Assembly (NCBI RefSeq): GCF_004115265.2
Contig: NC_046305.1
Span: forward strand, 28,584,687-28,648,686
Source of the DNA: Rhinolophus ferrumequinum
Lineage: Eukaryota; Chordata; Mammalia; Chiroptera; Rhinolophidae
Reading direction: 5' to 3'
Length of the DNA: 64,000 nucleotides
Every line of letters begins with the position of its first letter. Positions within the stretch are counted from its first letter, which is position 1. A program made the position numbers and the translations under genes. The notes under the pieces are model-generated. The model was not told the origin of the DNA. It worked only from the letters and a program-made list of their open reading frames with translations, and made no database searches. Positions 1 to 12,291 of the stretch are shown here, in pieces.

Positions 1-487
1 TGAGAACTGTGGACCGCAGACAAAGATTCGCAGCCCAACTAGTTCCGGCAAAGGGGAGGGAGTTGTGGAAACAGGACCGGATGTGGTGGTGGTCAACGCC
101 ATTGCTCTGGGCCACCTCTTGCAACTCACCCCGCACCTGGCCCCACATATCTGGGCGGATCCCTGCAGGAGTAAACAGAACTGCTGAAACATACGGGCTC
201 TGAATCTGGTGCAGGAAGAGCTTTGGAACTTGAAAAGCTCTCTGCATACCCACATGGACACTGCGCCCTGTGACCCACTTGAACTATTAACGGAAGAGAA
301 GCCCTTGTCCCAGGGAATCCCTCCATTGTGTGAGAAGCGAGAATAGTGCAGAGAAAACATAGCACTACCGTGTGAGAGAGAAAAAAAGGCTGCAGTCGCA
401 GAGAAAATAAAACATTCTACCAACAATTACTGGAAAACAAAAGAAAAACCTCTTCCTATCAACCTGTTGCAGAAGCCACTCCTGTAG

Positions 488-1521
488 ATGTCTAGGAAGA
501 GAAATAATAAATCAGTAATTGCCATGAATAACGCAGGCAACAAGACAGCTCAGAAAGAAAGTGAAAAGTCTCCAGAAAAGGAACTTAAAGATATGGAAAT
601 ATGTGACTTAAATGGCAGAGAATTCAAGATTGCAGTTCTGAAAAAACTCAACGAGATGCAAGAAAACCCAGAAAGGCAGTTTAATGAACTCAGAAACACA
701 ATCAAAGAACAACACGAACATTTTACCAAAGAGATTTAAATTTTAAAAAAGAACCAAATAGAATTTCTGGAGATTAAGAACTCAATAAAAGAAATTAAGA
801 ATGAAATAGCCAGCTTAGGTAGTAGAGTTGACCAGATGGAGGAAAGAATCAGTGACATCGAAGATAGAAACCTGGAAATGACACGGATAGAAGAAGAAAG
901 ACACTTGAGACTAAAAGAAATGAAAGAACTCTACAAGAACTTTCTGACTCCATCAGAAAAAGCAATATAAGAATAATGGGCATACAAGAAGGAGAAGAAA
1001 GAGAGAAGGGAACAGAGAATATATTCAAACAAATTGTGGATGAGAACTTCCCAAACTTGTGGACAGAACTGGATCCTCGAATCTAAGAAGCAAATAGAAC
1101 ACCTAATTACCTCAATCCCAGCAGGCCTTCTCCAAGGTATACTGTATTGACACTGTCTAAAATCAACAACAAAGAAAGACTCCTCAAGGCAGCCAGGGAA
1201 AAGAAGACGGTAACCTACAAAGGAAAGCCCATTAGATTATCATCAGATTTCTCAGCAGAAACTCTACAAGTCAGGAGGGAGTGGAACCAAATATTCAAAC
1301 TATTGAAAGAGAGAAATTATGAGCCAAGAATAATATACCCAGCAAAGATATCCTCTAGATATGAAGGAGGAATAAAGACCTTTGCAGACATACAGAACCT
1401 GAGGGAATTTTCTAATACACGACCTGCACTAGAAGAAATACTAAAAGAGGCTATTCGATCACCATCAACAGGGACAATTTGTGGCAACCAAAGCATAAAA
1501 AGGGGGAGAGTAAAGGCCTGA
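488..1521 (+). pseudogene. L1 ORF1 (RNA-binding chaperone), broken
   Basis: Remnant of the L1 ORF1 protein, which normally trimerises through a coiled coil and coats L1 RNA. The start at 488 (MSRKRNNKS) follows the 5'UTR. The first piece runs to a TAA at 737-739; downstream sequence is still Lys/Glu-rich and coiled-coil-like (740-1080) but interrupted. The C-terminal domain is readable at 1147-1521, with the typical L1 segment KKTVTYKGKPIRLSSDFS and then FKLLKERNYEPRIIYPAKIS. At least three interruptions make it nonfunctional. Confidence 0.9.
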
Positions 1522-1728
1522 AGCGGAATATGGGAATGGAGAAAGTAAGCGTGCTGAAGAAAATGGAATACTCGAAATGTCAAACTTTCTTTTACATAAA
1601 CAAGGGTAACCATTCAAAAAAAAATCCAGAACTGAAATATATACTGTAATAAAAGAAGAAACAGAGGGAAACATCATAGAATACCACCACACAGAAAAAA
1701 TAGACAACAACAAAAAGGCAAAGAAACA

Positions 1729-4700
1729 ATGGACACACAGCCTTACCAGAAAACTAAAGATAGAATAACAGGAAATCCTCACATATCAATAATCACCCTA
1801 AATGTAGATGGACTGAACTCACCAATAACAAGGCACAGAGTAGCAGATTGGATCAAAAAACTAAACCCAACCATATGCTGTCTCCAAGAGACACATCTCA
1901 GCTACAAGGACAACCATAGACTCAAAGGGAAAGAGTGGAAATTGACACTCCAAGCAAATGGTATCCAGAGAAAATCAGGTGTAGCCATACTGACATCAGA
2001 TGAAACAGACTTCAGGGTGAAAAAGGTAACAGGAGACAAAGATGGACATTTCATAATGGTAAAGGGGACGATACAACAAGAAGACATAACAGTCATCAAT
2101 ATTTATGCCCCCAATCAGGGAGCACCAAAATATACAAAGCAACTACTAACAGAACTAAAGGGAGAAATTGACCAAAACACAATTATACTAGGGGACTTAA
2201 ACACATCTTTGACAGCTATGGATAGATCATCCAAACAGAAAATAAATAATGAAATAGCAGCCCTAAATGTCACATTAGATGAAATGGACATAATTGACAT
2301 ATATAGAGCACTTCATCCTAAAAAATCAGACTATACTTTTTTTCTAGTGTACATGGAGCATTCTCAAGCATAGAACATATATTGGGACATAAAATGAGCC
2401 TCAGCAAATTTAAGAAGATTGAAATCATACCAAGCATATTCTCTGATCACAAGGCTTTGAAATTGGATATCAACTGCAAATAGCAAGCAGGAAAAAACAC
2501 AAATACATGTAGATTAAACAACATACTTTTAAAGAACGACCAGGTCAAAGAAGAAATTAGAGGAGAGATCAACAGATACATGGAAACAAATGACAATGAA
2601 AATACATTCTACCAAAATATTTGGGATGCAGCGAAAGCAGTTTTAAGAGGGAAATTTATATCATTACAGGCCTATCTCAAGAAACAAGAAAAATCCCAAA
2701 TAAATAACCTCACGTTACACCTTAAAGAACTAGAAAAAGAAGAACAAGTGAAACCCAAGGTCAGCAGAAGAAAGGAAATAACAAAAATCAGAGCAGAACT
2801 ACATGAAATAGAGAACAAAAAGACAATAGAAAAAAATTAATGGGACAAAGAGCTGATTCTTTGAAAAGATTAACAAAATTGACAAACCCTTGGCTAGACT
2901 CACTACGATAAAAAGAGAGGACACTAATTAACAAAATCAGAAATGAAAAAGGGGAAGTTATCACGGACACCACAGAAATACAAAGGATCATCCAAGAATA
3001 CTATGAAGGACTATATGCCACCAAATTCAATAACCTAGAAGAAATGAACAAGTTCTTAGAAACATACAGCCTTCCTAGGCTGAACCATGAAGAACTGGAA
3101 AATCTAAACAGACCGATCACCAGTAATGAAATTGAATCAGTCATCCAAAACCTTCCCAAAAGCAAAAGTCCGGGACCAGATGGCTTCACTAGTGAATTCT
3201 ACCAAACCTTCAAAGAGGATCTAATACCAAACCTGCTCAAACTCTTCCAAAAAATTGAAGAGGAGACAGTACTCCCTAACTCATTTTATGAGGCCAACAT
3301 TACCCTGATACCAAATCCTGGTAAGGACAATGCAAAAAAAGAAAACTACAGACCAATATCTCTGATGAATACAGATGCAAGAATCCTACACAAAATTCTA
3401 GCAAATCGAATACAACAATGCATTAAAAAGATTATCCATCACGACCAAGTGGGGTTCATCCCCGGGGCACAAGAATGGTTCAACATCCACAAATCCATCA
3501 ATGTGATACATCACATAAACAAAAAATAAAGGCCAAAAATCATATGTGATTATATCAATTGATGCAAAAAAAGCATTTGACAAGATAAAACATCCATTTA
3601 TGATTAAAACACTTAATAAAACAGGTATAGAAGGAAAATATCTCAACATAATAAAGGCCATATATGACAAACCCTCAGCTAATCTCATAATTAATGGTGA
3701 AAAACTGAAGCCCTTTGCTCTACATTCAGGAACACGACAGGACTGTCCCCTATCACCTCTGCTTTTCAGCATAGTGTTGGAAGTCCTTGCCAGAGCAATC
3801 AGGCAAGAGAAAGAAATAAAAGGCATCCAAATTGGGAATGAAGAAGTTAAATTGTCACTCTTTGCAGATGACATGATGCTATATATAGAAAACCCTAAAG
3901 ACTCCACCAAAAACCTATTAGAAACGATCAACGAATACAGTAAAGTTGCCGGCTACAAAATCAACGTACAAAAGTCCATTGCATTTCTATTGCTAACAAT
4001 GAAATCTCAGAAAAAGAAATACAAAAAACAATTCCTTTTGCAATTGCAACAAAAAGAATAAAATACCTAGGAATAAACTTAACCAAGGATGTGAAAGACC
4101 TATATGCTGAAAACTACAAGACATTTTTAAAAGAAATTGAAGAAGACACAAAGAAATGGAAAGACATTCCGTGCTCATGGATTGGAAGAATCAACATAGT
4201 TAAAATGGCCATATTAACCAAAGCAATATACAGATTTAATGCAATCCCCATCAAAAGCCCAATGGCATTTTTTAAAGAAATAAAACAAAAAATCATCATT
4301 TGTTTGGAACCGCAAAAGACCCCGAAGAGCCAAAGCAATCTTAAGAAAAAAGAACAATACTGGAGGTATCACACTCCCTGACTTTAGCTTGTACTACAGG
4401 GCAACAATAATCAAAACAGCATGGTATTGGCAGAAAAACAGACACATAGACCAGTGAAATAGAATTGAGAACCCAGAAATAAAACCACATAAATATGGAC
4501 AGATAATTTTTGACAAAGAAGCGAAAAACATGCAATGGAGAAAAGACAGCTTCTTCAATAAATGGTACTGGGAGAATTGGATAGCCACGTGCAAAAGAAT
4601 GAAACTGGACCGCTGTCTGTCACCATATACCAAAATTAATTCAAAATGGATCAAAGACTTAAGCATAAGACCTGACACAATAAATTGCATAGAAGAAAAC

Positions 4701-5595
4701 ATAGGTATTAAACTTATGGACCTTAGGTTCAAAGAGCATTTTATGAATTTGACTCCAAAGGCAAGGGAAGTAAAAGCTAAAATAAATGAATGGGACTATT
4801 TGAAACTTAAAAGCTTCTGCACAGCAAAAGAAACCACCAACAAAATAAAGAGGCAACCAACTGAATGGGAGAAGATTTTTGCAAACAGTGCTTCCGATAA
4901 GGGGCTAATATCCAAAATATACAAGGAACTCATGCAACTCAACAACAACAAAAAAAACAAACAACCCAATTGAAAAATGGGCAGAGGACCTGAAGAGACA
5001 TTTCTCCAAAGAGGACATACAAATGGCAAGTAGACATATGAAAAAATGCTCAACGTCACTAACCATCAGACAAATGCAAATAAAAACCACAGTGAGATAT
5101 CACCTCACCCCAGTCAGAATGGCTATCATCAACAAGACAAATAGTAACAAGTGTTGGAGAGGCTGTGGAGAAAAAGGAACCCTCATACACTGTTGGTGGG
5201 AATGCAGATTGGTACAGCCGCTATGGAAGGCAGTGTGGAGGTTCCTCAAAAAATTAAGAATGGAATTATCATATGACCCAGCAATCCCTCTCCTGGGTAG
5301 CTACCCAAAAAATCTGAAAACATTTATACATAAAGACACATGTGCTCCAATGTTCATTGTAGCTTTATTTACGGTGGCCAAGACATGGAAACAACCAAAA
5401 TGTCCTTCGATAGATGAATGGATAAAGAAGTTGTGGTATATATACACAATGGAGTACTATTCGGTGGGAAAAAAAAAAGATGATATAGGAACATTTGTGA
5501 CAACATGGATGGATCTTGAGAGTATAATGCTAAGCGAAATAAGTCAGACAGAAAAAGCAGAGAACCAATTGATTTCACTGATATGTGCTATATAA
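1729..5595 (+). pseudogene. L1 ORF2 (endonuclease-reverse transcriptase), broken
   Basis: ORF2 begins with MDTQPYQKTKDRITGNPHIS. The APE-type endonuclease spans about 1770-2460, with TLNVDGLNSP and CLQETHLSY carrying the metal-site Asn and Glu. Reverse transcriptase spans about 3044-4061, with [20 protein letters not shown] and FADDMMLY (the usual YADD-box variant of L1). The C-terminal region has [18 protein letters not shown] (cysteine motif) and ends [10 protein letters not shown]...ICAI at 5595. Frames change near 2345, 2460-2580, 2840-3040, 3530, 4020-4090, 4300-4530 and 4965-5020, so about seven breaks. It is not functional. Confidence 0.92.
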
Positions 5596-5821
5596 ACCAA
5601 AAACAACAGAAGAACAAGACAAACAAATGAGAAACAAAAACTCATAGACACAGACAATAGTTTAGTGGTTACCATGAGGGTAAGGGGGATCAAATGTATG
5701 GTGACGGAAGGAGAACTGACTCTGAGTAGTGAACACACAATGGGATTTATAGATGATGTACTACAGAATTGTACACCTGAAATCTATGTAAGTTTACTAA
5801 CAATTGTCACCCCAATAAATT

Positions 5822-5829
5822 AAAAAAAA

Positions 5830-5924
<95 letters not shown>
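5822..5924 (+). repeat. A-rich tail and (GAAA)n microsatellite
   Basis: The L1 poly(A) tail runs directly into about 24 near-perfect GAAA units. The plus strand is purine only for roughly 103 bp. Such tracts often grow from L1 and SINE tails. Confidence 0.97.
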
Positions 5925-5935
5925 CAGGATAGGAA

Positions 5936-6434
5936 TGAAACCTAAGGGCAACTGAGTTCGGGGCTCGTGCTGCCTGCACTGCTCAGCCAATAGACCAACA
6001 CAGGAGTTGGGCTATTTAGAATAAGTGTTTATTGTTAGAGCACCAGTGGTCTGAGAAGGCTGCTGGTTAATATCTTCAAAAATTGCCTTAACATTCTCAG
6101 ACTGGCTTAGGGTATTCAAGGAAAAATCTGGGCGTGCCTCCAGAGGCTACATAATGGTTCCGGGGGTCTGTATGGAGCCTTCCCTCTGGCATCATCAACC
6201 CAGGAACAATGATGGGAATAGTGTGGAAAGAATGTTAGATCACAGAGATTGCGCTCAATAAACATAAGGGTATTAATCATAAGTTTCAGGGTGATTTTCT
6301 AAAGCAGGGAACTGGGACAGGACATTCCAGCTCAAGACACAGGAGAGCAATTACTAAGCTATAGGTCAAGGAAAGGTGAAGCTGGGTACACGGCAATGCC
6401 TCTACTATGGCGGTCCTAACTGGGCTCTGCTTCA
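5936..6434 (-). repeat. 3' LTR of the class I ERV
   Basis: 499 bp, alignable end to end with 11036-11542. In the minus-strand sense it begins TGAAGC and ends GTTTCA. The neighbouring GGGGAAT at its element-side border looks like the polypurine tract. Confidence 0.85.
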
Positions 6435-7539
6435 ATTCCCCGCTGTCTTTTATTCATTTTATTTTTATAAAATTTGATTGGTTTCAAGGGTAGGGGACGA
6501 TGACTGTTCTTGGCTGCTTCCTGCTGAGAGTGGGTGTTGTCCCATGTCTACGGGCACTAGAGTTTCTTGCTAATCTATTATAGCAGGGAGGGGGCTGTTT
6601 ATGGCATATCCTGCCATTAGACAGGCTATTGCCCCTAGCTCTTATGTGAGATCCCAGGTGGGGCACAAGTAAAGATGAAAACCAGACTCAAAATAAGACC
6701 CAAGAGAAAGGCAATTATGAACAGCTCCAGCAGTCATCAGTACTTATCAGTTTTGGGAAATTGGCTTGCCTATCTGTTTGAAGAGGAGTCTAAGGTCTTC
6801 AGTTGGCTCATAGAAACAGAAGCAACAGTCTTCCTTCTGGGAGAGTCCTGTGGAGACTTAACGAAACAGGTTTGATTCGAGGGAAGTGGACCCAGCCACT
6901 GACTTTCTGAAGCCCAACAATAGTTGGGGTGCTCAGAAGAACTGCAAAGGGTCCCTTCCATTTAGGAGCTAACTGGTCTGTTAGGGACCCCTCCCTCTCT
7001 AGTCTTTTAATAGTACCTGGTCCCCTGGCTTTCCGGGGCTATAATTTGTAAAGGGGTTAGCCTGGGGGAGGTGCCTGCCCCCCATATTTTCTAAGTGACT
7101 GCTGAACCTCTCCCAAGTTAACAGCATAGGAAATAAAAGAATTGAGGTCAGACTCCAAAGCAATGGGCAGCAATTAGAGCCAGGGCTTAGAGGTCTCCTG
7201 ACAAAACTTTTCCAGAGCCCTTTTTAAGTCTGATTTACTCATTTTACATTTCCTCTAAAGTATAGGTCAATGGTTAAGGAATAGGCTTGAGGATGAGCCC
7301 AAATTTTGGAGCTTTATTTATCCCCACAACCAAGTATGTTTCACAGGAAACAGGTCCAGAGTGAGTGGTCAAGACAGAATAAATGGCTTCCATATTAATC
7401 AGGAAATCAATAGGCTTACCTGCCAGCAGTTCCACCCCTGTGATGAGAACAGCCTCTTTCTTCTGGGGAGCTGCTGGGAACTTCAGGCCTGTTAGTCAAT
7501 CACAGCCATTTGTGGGGAAGGACTTGGTCCCCACTCCCT

Positions 7540-7776
7540 TCAAATCAGGGGACAATCCCTCCTCCGGTGCCCTTTTAGTTTGCACAGGAGGCACGGCTGC
7601 TTTGGAGGATTAGGACACTCCTTATTCCAATGGTCTGGGCTTCTACATCCAAAGCAGGCTCCTTTATTTGGTGTTCCTCTTCTGGGGTGGCCCTCAGGGT
7701 GGCCCTGAGGTGGCTTCAGCCCTAGTTTGTCCATAACTGCGGCCGAAAGTCTGGCCTGTCTAGTTTCCTGTCTCAC
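7540..7776 (-). pseudogene. Retroviral gag nucleocapsid remnant, two zinc knuckles
   Basis: The minus-strand reading shows CFGCRSPDHWNKEC and CLLCKLKGHRRRDC, two CX2CX4HX4C knuckles of a retroviral nucleocapsid that packages genomic RNA. It lies upstream, in the minus-strand sense, of protease-like and integrase-like remnants, as expected for gag-pro-pol order. It is a fossil inside the class I ERV. Confidence 0.85.
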
Positions 7777-8385
7777 TGTTCCTTTCTTTCCTTGTTTTCC
7801 CTGTCTTGGTTGTTAAGGACATTTAAATAAATTCCCTGCCCTTCTCTATTAAGATGTAATAGTAAGTCAGAATTACTGTAACACTATGCCAGGTCAGGAA
7901 AAATAGGTCAAGCTTCCTTACAGTTACCTATATCTGACACCAAAGGAGGGCACATGAACTCTAGCAGTCCCAAAATACAGAAGTTTACATAATTATTAGC
8001 AAAACTATTGTGGAGATTTAGTTTTCTTAAGTAATTAAAGACCTAATTAAGACAATATAAAATATAGACATTATTCTGATAACACATGTACTCTTTGCTT
8101 TTTAGGCAGAAAACTTTTTAATAATATTAGTAGACTAATCGTCTAAGAAACTTTGTCTTATTTAGCAGAAAGAGAAAACTTTAATTTTGCAACAGCTTAC
8201 TTTTGATATTCAAATTTACTTAATCACATTTAGCTTAACCATATGTAAAATTCTCTCAAGATTTTTCTTTACAAACCATCTACAAGTTCCCCAGTCCCTC
8301 TTAGTTTGTCTCCTCTCATTCATTCAGAAACAACTATCCATAGGACAAACTACTTTCATCCAATTCCTTCAAAAATGTATTTCTA

Positions 8386-8801
8386 GGGGCGGACGGGTGG
8401 TTCAGTTGGTTAGAGCGCAAGCTCTGGGCAACAGAGGTGCCGGTTCAATTCCCACATGGGCCAGCAAGCTGCGCCCTCCGCAACTAGAATGAAGTCAATG
8501 AGTTGCCGCGGGGCTCCTGGGTGGCCAGATGGCTCAGTTGGTTGGAGCACGTGCTCTCAACCACAAGGTTGCGGTTCGATTCCCGCAAGGGATGGTGGGC
8601 TATGCCCACTGCAACTAACAACGGCAACTGGACCTGGAGATGAGCTGTGCCCTCCACAACTAAGATTGATAGGACAACTTGACTTGGATGGAGCTGATGC
8701 GTCCTGGGGAAAACACACTACTGTTCCCCAATAAAAAGTCCTGGAAATAGATGCTGTTCCCCAATAAAATAATTTTCCCCTTCCCCAATAAAATCTTTTA
8801 A
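8386..8801 (+). mobile_element. Composite tRNA-derived bat SINE (VES/Rhin type)
   Basis: Two tRNA-like heads in tandem, each with an A-box-like TGGTTCAGTTGGTTAGAG or TGGCTCAGTTGGTTGGAG and a B-box GGTTCAATTCC or GGTTCGATTCC, then a tail with repeated CCCCAATAAAA units. It is flanked by a perfect 15-bp target duplication AAAAATGTATTTCTA (8371-8385 and 8802-8816). It lies inside the class I ERV, so it is younger. The family name is from memory of bat SINEs. Confidence 0.9.
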
Positions 8802-8816
8802 AAAAATGTATTTCTA

Positions 8817-11035
8817 TACCTTATACCTTCCTTGAAAACATATTATTTCCTTTCATATTAATTAGAATCCATAACCTTCAGAATCTTAACTTTTATTAAC
8901 AATTAAAAGCAAGCAATCAGCATTTCCATTGGCAAATCCAGGAACGTATTTTGAAATCTTCAAAAGCATAGGCTTTTGTAATAAAATACAAGATATATTG
9001 ATTAACAGATCTTAATTTATCTTTAAATATTCCTATGACAAGAAGCCAGAAATAGATGAACTCATAACTATTCAATAATTAATATTTCAGCATTTCATTA
9101 TTTTGAAATACCTAGTTATTCAATAATTTTTATCATTTAACATAACTTAGCAAAACTAAAATCTTTAGTTACCAGCAGATTCTGGGAAACTACGTTCAAG
9201 CATCTACACCATATAATTATTATTGAAAAGTTTCATCTAAAACCTTATTTTAGTTACTTCTTATTAGTTCTTAACTCTATGAGATTTTAAAGTTACTCAA
9301 GCTATTACTCAATAGCTTTTTCCCTTGACAAATTTTGTAACAGAAATAACATGAATTTATTTTTTTGCAAACTCAGGTAAAATAAAAGATAACATATTTA
9401 ATGTTAATAACCTTAAAAGAGATGTTTATTTAACCAAAAGTTAAGCCAGCTTTAGTATCAAATATTTTCTTAGATCACATGATGCTGAAAAGTACTTGGG
9501 TTAGTTTTCATTATTTTAATTTATATAAGCACTTAATCATTTTCTTTAAGTTAATCTAATGTCATAAACTGGTAATACAATCTGGAGGCAAAAACACTTA
9601 TATATAAAACACAGATAAGCACAGATATCAACTATCATATACATATAAACAGAACTATTAACAATTGTAGAGAGGTCCCTACAATTTTAAAGAGGCTGGA
9701 AAAAAGTGTAGGGGGTCTGGCTTGAGAATCAGCTGCTTGATTTTAAAAGTCCCTCTTTTTTTTTTTTTAAATTATCTCAGTCTCAGACAGTAGTGGCTGT
9801 TTACACTTCAGGTTATCTGCAAGATCTTGAAAGTTATCAGAAGTTAGAAAAACCTTAAAAGACTTACTCTGGCCAAGTTTCTGAACATATAGTTGGTGTC
9901 CAATTATAAGTGGATTAGGAGATGAGTGAATTCCCCTTTTCTCTAAACCATCCGCTTAGTTCCCTTCTTTTTAGTCTATTATAAAGGCTTATACATAAGA
10001 AATTTCATTCTATTTCCCAGACCTCTAATAGAACAATTCCAGTTGCAAAATAGTATAATAATTCAATAAACTATTGAGCGACCAGCGCTCTCCAGAATCT
10101 AATATACACGTTGGCCAAGAAGTACTGTAATAGAACATTAATTTCTTTTTGGTCAATGCTATAGTTGACTCATAGCTGACTTTATTGGCTCATAGCTATA
10201 GTTTTGCCAATGACCTAATAGTCTGCCCAATGGGCTTCCAGCTGCATTGAAACCTTAGATCCCATTATTGAGTTGGAACAGATGCAGCTGCTTTTAGTAC
10301 AGACTTAAACACACAGACACAGATCCAAGTATTCCCTGGATCAGGCAGACGAAACCAGAAAAACCAGATTCAGATCCAAATACCAGATACAGAAACCAGA
10401 CCTAGCTAAGTGACAGATCTGGATGCGATGTTGTCTTGCTCCATATACATGAGCCATTGACCATCAGACAATTGACCAGTGGGCTAAAACCAGAAACCAG
10501 ATTTGGCCTTAAGACCACCAGATGCCCAAAGGCCAAAATCACATGTGGTGGTTTTACAGAGTGGCAGATGAGCCCCACATTCCTAGGGAACAATGTTGCC
10601 AACCACAAGTATACTTCCAGAACCACAGCAAGCTTGCAAATAGAGCCCCTTACTGGTGGGGGTATTATGCCTTGCTGGACAATGAAGCCTCACCTATTGG
10701 TGCCAATGGGGCAGTATGACCCCCAGATGGCCCTCAAGGAGGAACCCCAGACAGTGAGTGCAAAACCCTCTGGGGCCACCCCACTTTCCGAACCAGTAAT
10801 TAGAGGCTGGAAAACAGAGCAAATGCTTATTCTATCCCAACTGAGCAGAAGGGCATCGGTGATAGGTGAGCCGTAGTGCAAGGCCCACTTTGGTGAGCAA
10901 AATCACTAGGCAGCTACATCCAGAGTCGGTCTTATGCCAAGGAATCTGACAAGTCCCAGGCAGCCCCTGAGATCCTCTGCAAGCTGGCTTACCAGAGGAA
11001 CCCTGAGGCCATCCCACTGCAGAGTCACCAGAAAC
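8817..11035. other. AT-rich interior of the class I ERV, no readable gene
   Basis: Up to about 10.2 kb this stretch is A/T-rich with no ORF that resembles a retroviral protein. From 10.2 to 11.0 kb it is more balanced and looks like leader sequence next to the 5' LTR. The interior holds no convincing RT or env. Confidence 0.6.
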
Positions 11036-11542
11036 TGACACTGGAGGGCAACCGAGTCCAGGGCTCGTGCTACCTGCATCGCTCAGCCAATAGACCAACA
11101 CAGGAGTTGGGCTATTTAGACTAAGGATTTATTGTCAGAGAACCAGTGGTCTGAGAAGGCAGCAGGTTAACACCTTCAAAAACTGCCTTAACATTCTCAG
11201 ACTGGCTTAGGGTATTTAAGGAAAAGTCTGGGCGTGCCTCCAGAGGCTAGGTGATGGTTCCAGGGGTCTGCATGGAGCTTTCCCTCTGGCAACATGGTTC
11301 TCTGGTGGTGTCAGCAACCCAAGAACAATGATAAGAGTAGCATGGAAAGAATGCTAGACGATAGAGATTGTGATCAATAAGCATTAGGGTATTAATCATA
11401 AATTTCAGGTTAATTTTCTAAAGCAGGAAACTGGGACGGGGACATTTGGAGCTCAAGCTACAGGGGGACAATCTATTATTAAGCTATAGGTCAAGGAAAG
11501 GTGAAGCCTCTACTATGGGGCTCCTAAGCAGGCCCTGCTTCA
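11036..11542 (-). repeat. 5' LTR of the class I ERV
   Basis: 507 bp, the partner of 5936-6434, followed by GGAA at 11543-11546. On the minus strand the LTR ends GTGTCA, and TGGTGACTCTGCAGTGGG begins 5 nt later as a candidate primer-binding site. I could not assign the tRNA. Confidence 0.85.
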
Positions 11543-11776
11543 GGAATACAAGCTGGAGCTATTCTGTTCCCGTCTATGATGTGTGTTTGTTCGCTTGCAG
11601 GGATTTGCCATTGCAGTTGGCCTCGAACTGTTCTGTAGGATGTCTTTTTGTATTGTTGATGTTTACCTTTGCTGTGAAAAAATTTTTAGTTTGATGTAGT
11701 CCCACTTGTTTATTTTTTCTTTTGTTTCCCTTACCTGAGGGAATATATCAATAAAAATATTACTAATGGTAATGAC

Positions 11777-12291
11777 CTAGAGTTTACTTCCTATATTTTC
11801 TTCCAGGAGTTTTATGGTTTCAAGTCTTACATTTAAGTCTTTAATCAATTTTGAGTTTATTCTTGTATATGGTATAAGAAGGTGGTCCAGTTTCAGTTGT
11901 TTTGCATGTATCTGTCCAATTTCCCAGCAGCATTTATTAAATAGACTGTCTTTACCCCAGTGTAAATTGTTGCTTCCTTTACCATAGATTAAGTGACCAA
12001 ATAGGCTTGGATTTATTTCTGGGCTCTTTTTCTGGTCCATTGATCAATGTATCTGTTTTTATGCCAATACCATGCTGTTTTAATTACTATAGCCTTGTAG
12101 TATAATTTGATATCTGATAGTATGATACCTCCAGCTTTGTTTTTCTTTCTCAGGATTGCCTTGGCTATTTGGGGTCTTTTATGTTTCCATATAAATTTTA
12201 GGATTATCAGTTCTAGTCCTGTGAAAAATGCCATTGGTATTTTGTTAGAGATTGTGTTGAATCTACATATTGCTTTGGGTAGTATGGGCAT
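11777..12291 (-). pseudogene. L1 ORF2 C-terminal fragments
   Basis: Two overlapping minus-strand frames read typical ORF2 after [22 protein letters not shown] and [13 protein letters not shown] (12013-12291), then [16 protein letters not shown] and [20 protein letters not shown] (11777-12040). They are separated by a frameshift near 12.03 kb. Confidence 0.9.

Larger units (their letters stand above)
1..5829 (+). mobile_element. L1 LINE, 5' end outside window
   Basis: An autonomous non-LTR retrotransposon copy. Positions 1-487 read as the 3' part of an L1 5'UTR, followed by ORF1 (about 488-1521), a spacer, ORF2 (about 1729-5595), a 3'UTR of roughly 225 bp and an A-rich tail at 5821. ORF2 shows the usual order of endonuclease, reverse transcriptase and C-terminal cysteine region. 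Both ORFs are broken by stops and frameshifts, so this is a dead copy. The 5' end and target duplication lie outside the window. The 3'UTR ends in ACAATTGTCACCCCAATAAA, an end that recurs as a tiny fragment near 21.9 kb. Confidence 0.95.
5936..11542 (-). mobile_element. Class I (ERV1-like) endogenous retrovirus, broken
   Basis: Two direct repeats of about 500 bp bound this element. Both start TGA.AC and end TTCA on the plus strand and are flanked by the same 4-bp sequence, GGAA (5932-5935 and 11543-11546). A 4-bp duplication fits class I, gamma-like retroviruses. The element reads on the minus strand: a purine-rich tract abuts the left LTR and a TGG-starting primer-binding-like site lies 5 nt inside the right LTR. 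Visible parts are a gag nucleocapsid with two CCHC knuckles (about 7.54-7.78 kb), a protease-like stretch (about 7.3-7.5 kb) and an integrase C-terminus (about 6.9-7.05 kb). It is heavily broken, with many lesions and most of pol and env not recognisable. The LTRs differ by roughly a tenth, suggesting tens of millions of years. A SINE has inserted at 8386-8801. Confidence 0.85.

Noticed and set aside
5797-5979. Minus-strand SFFL-repeat protein
   Set aside because: It is the translation of the GAAA microsatellite.
8386-8600. tRNA genes in the SINE heads
   Set aside because: A and B boxes are present, but the cloverleaf is degenerate and the heads are followed by SINE body, tail and target duplication.
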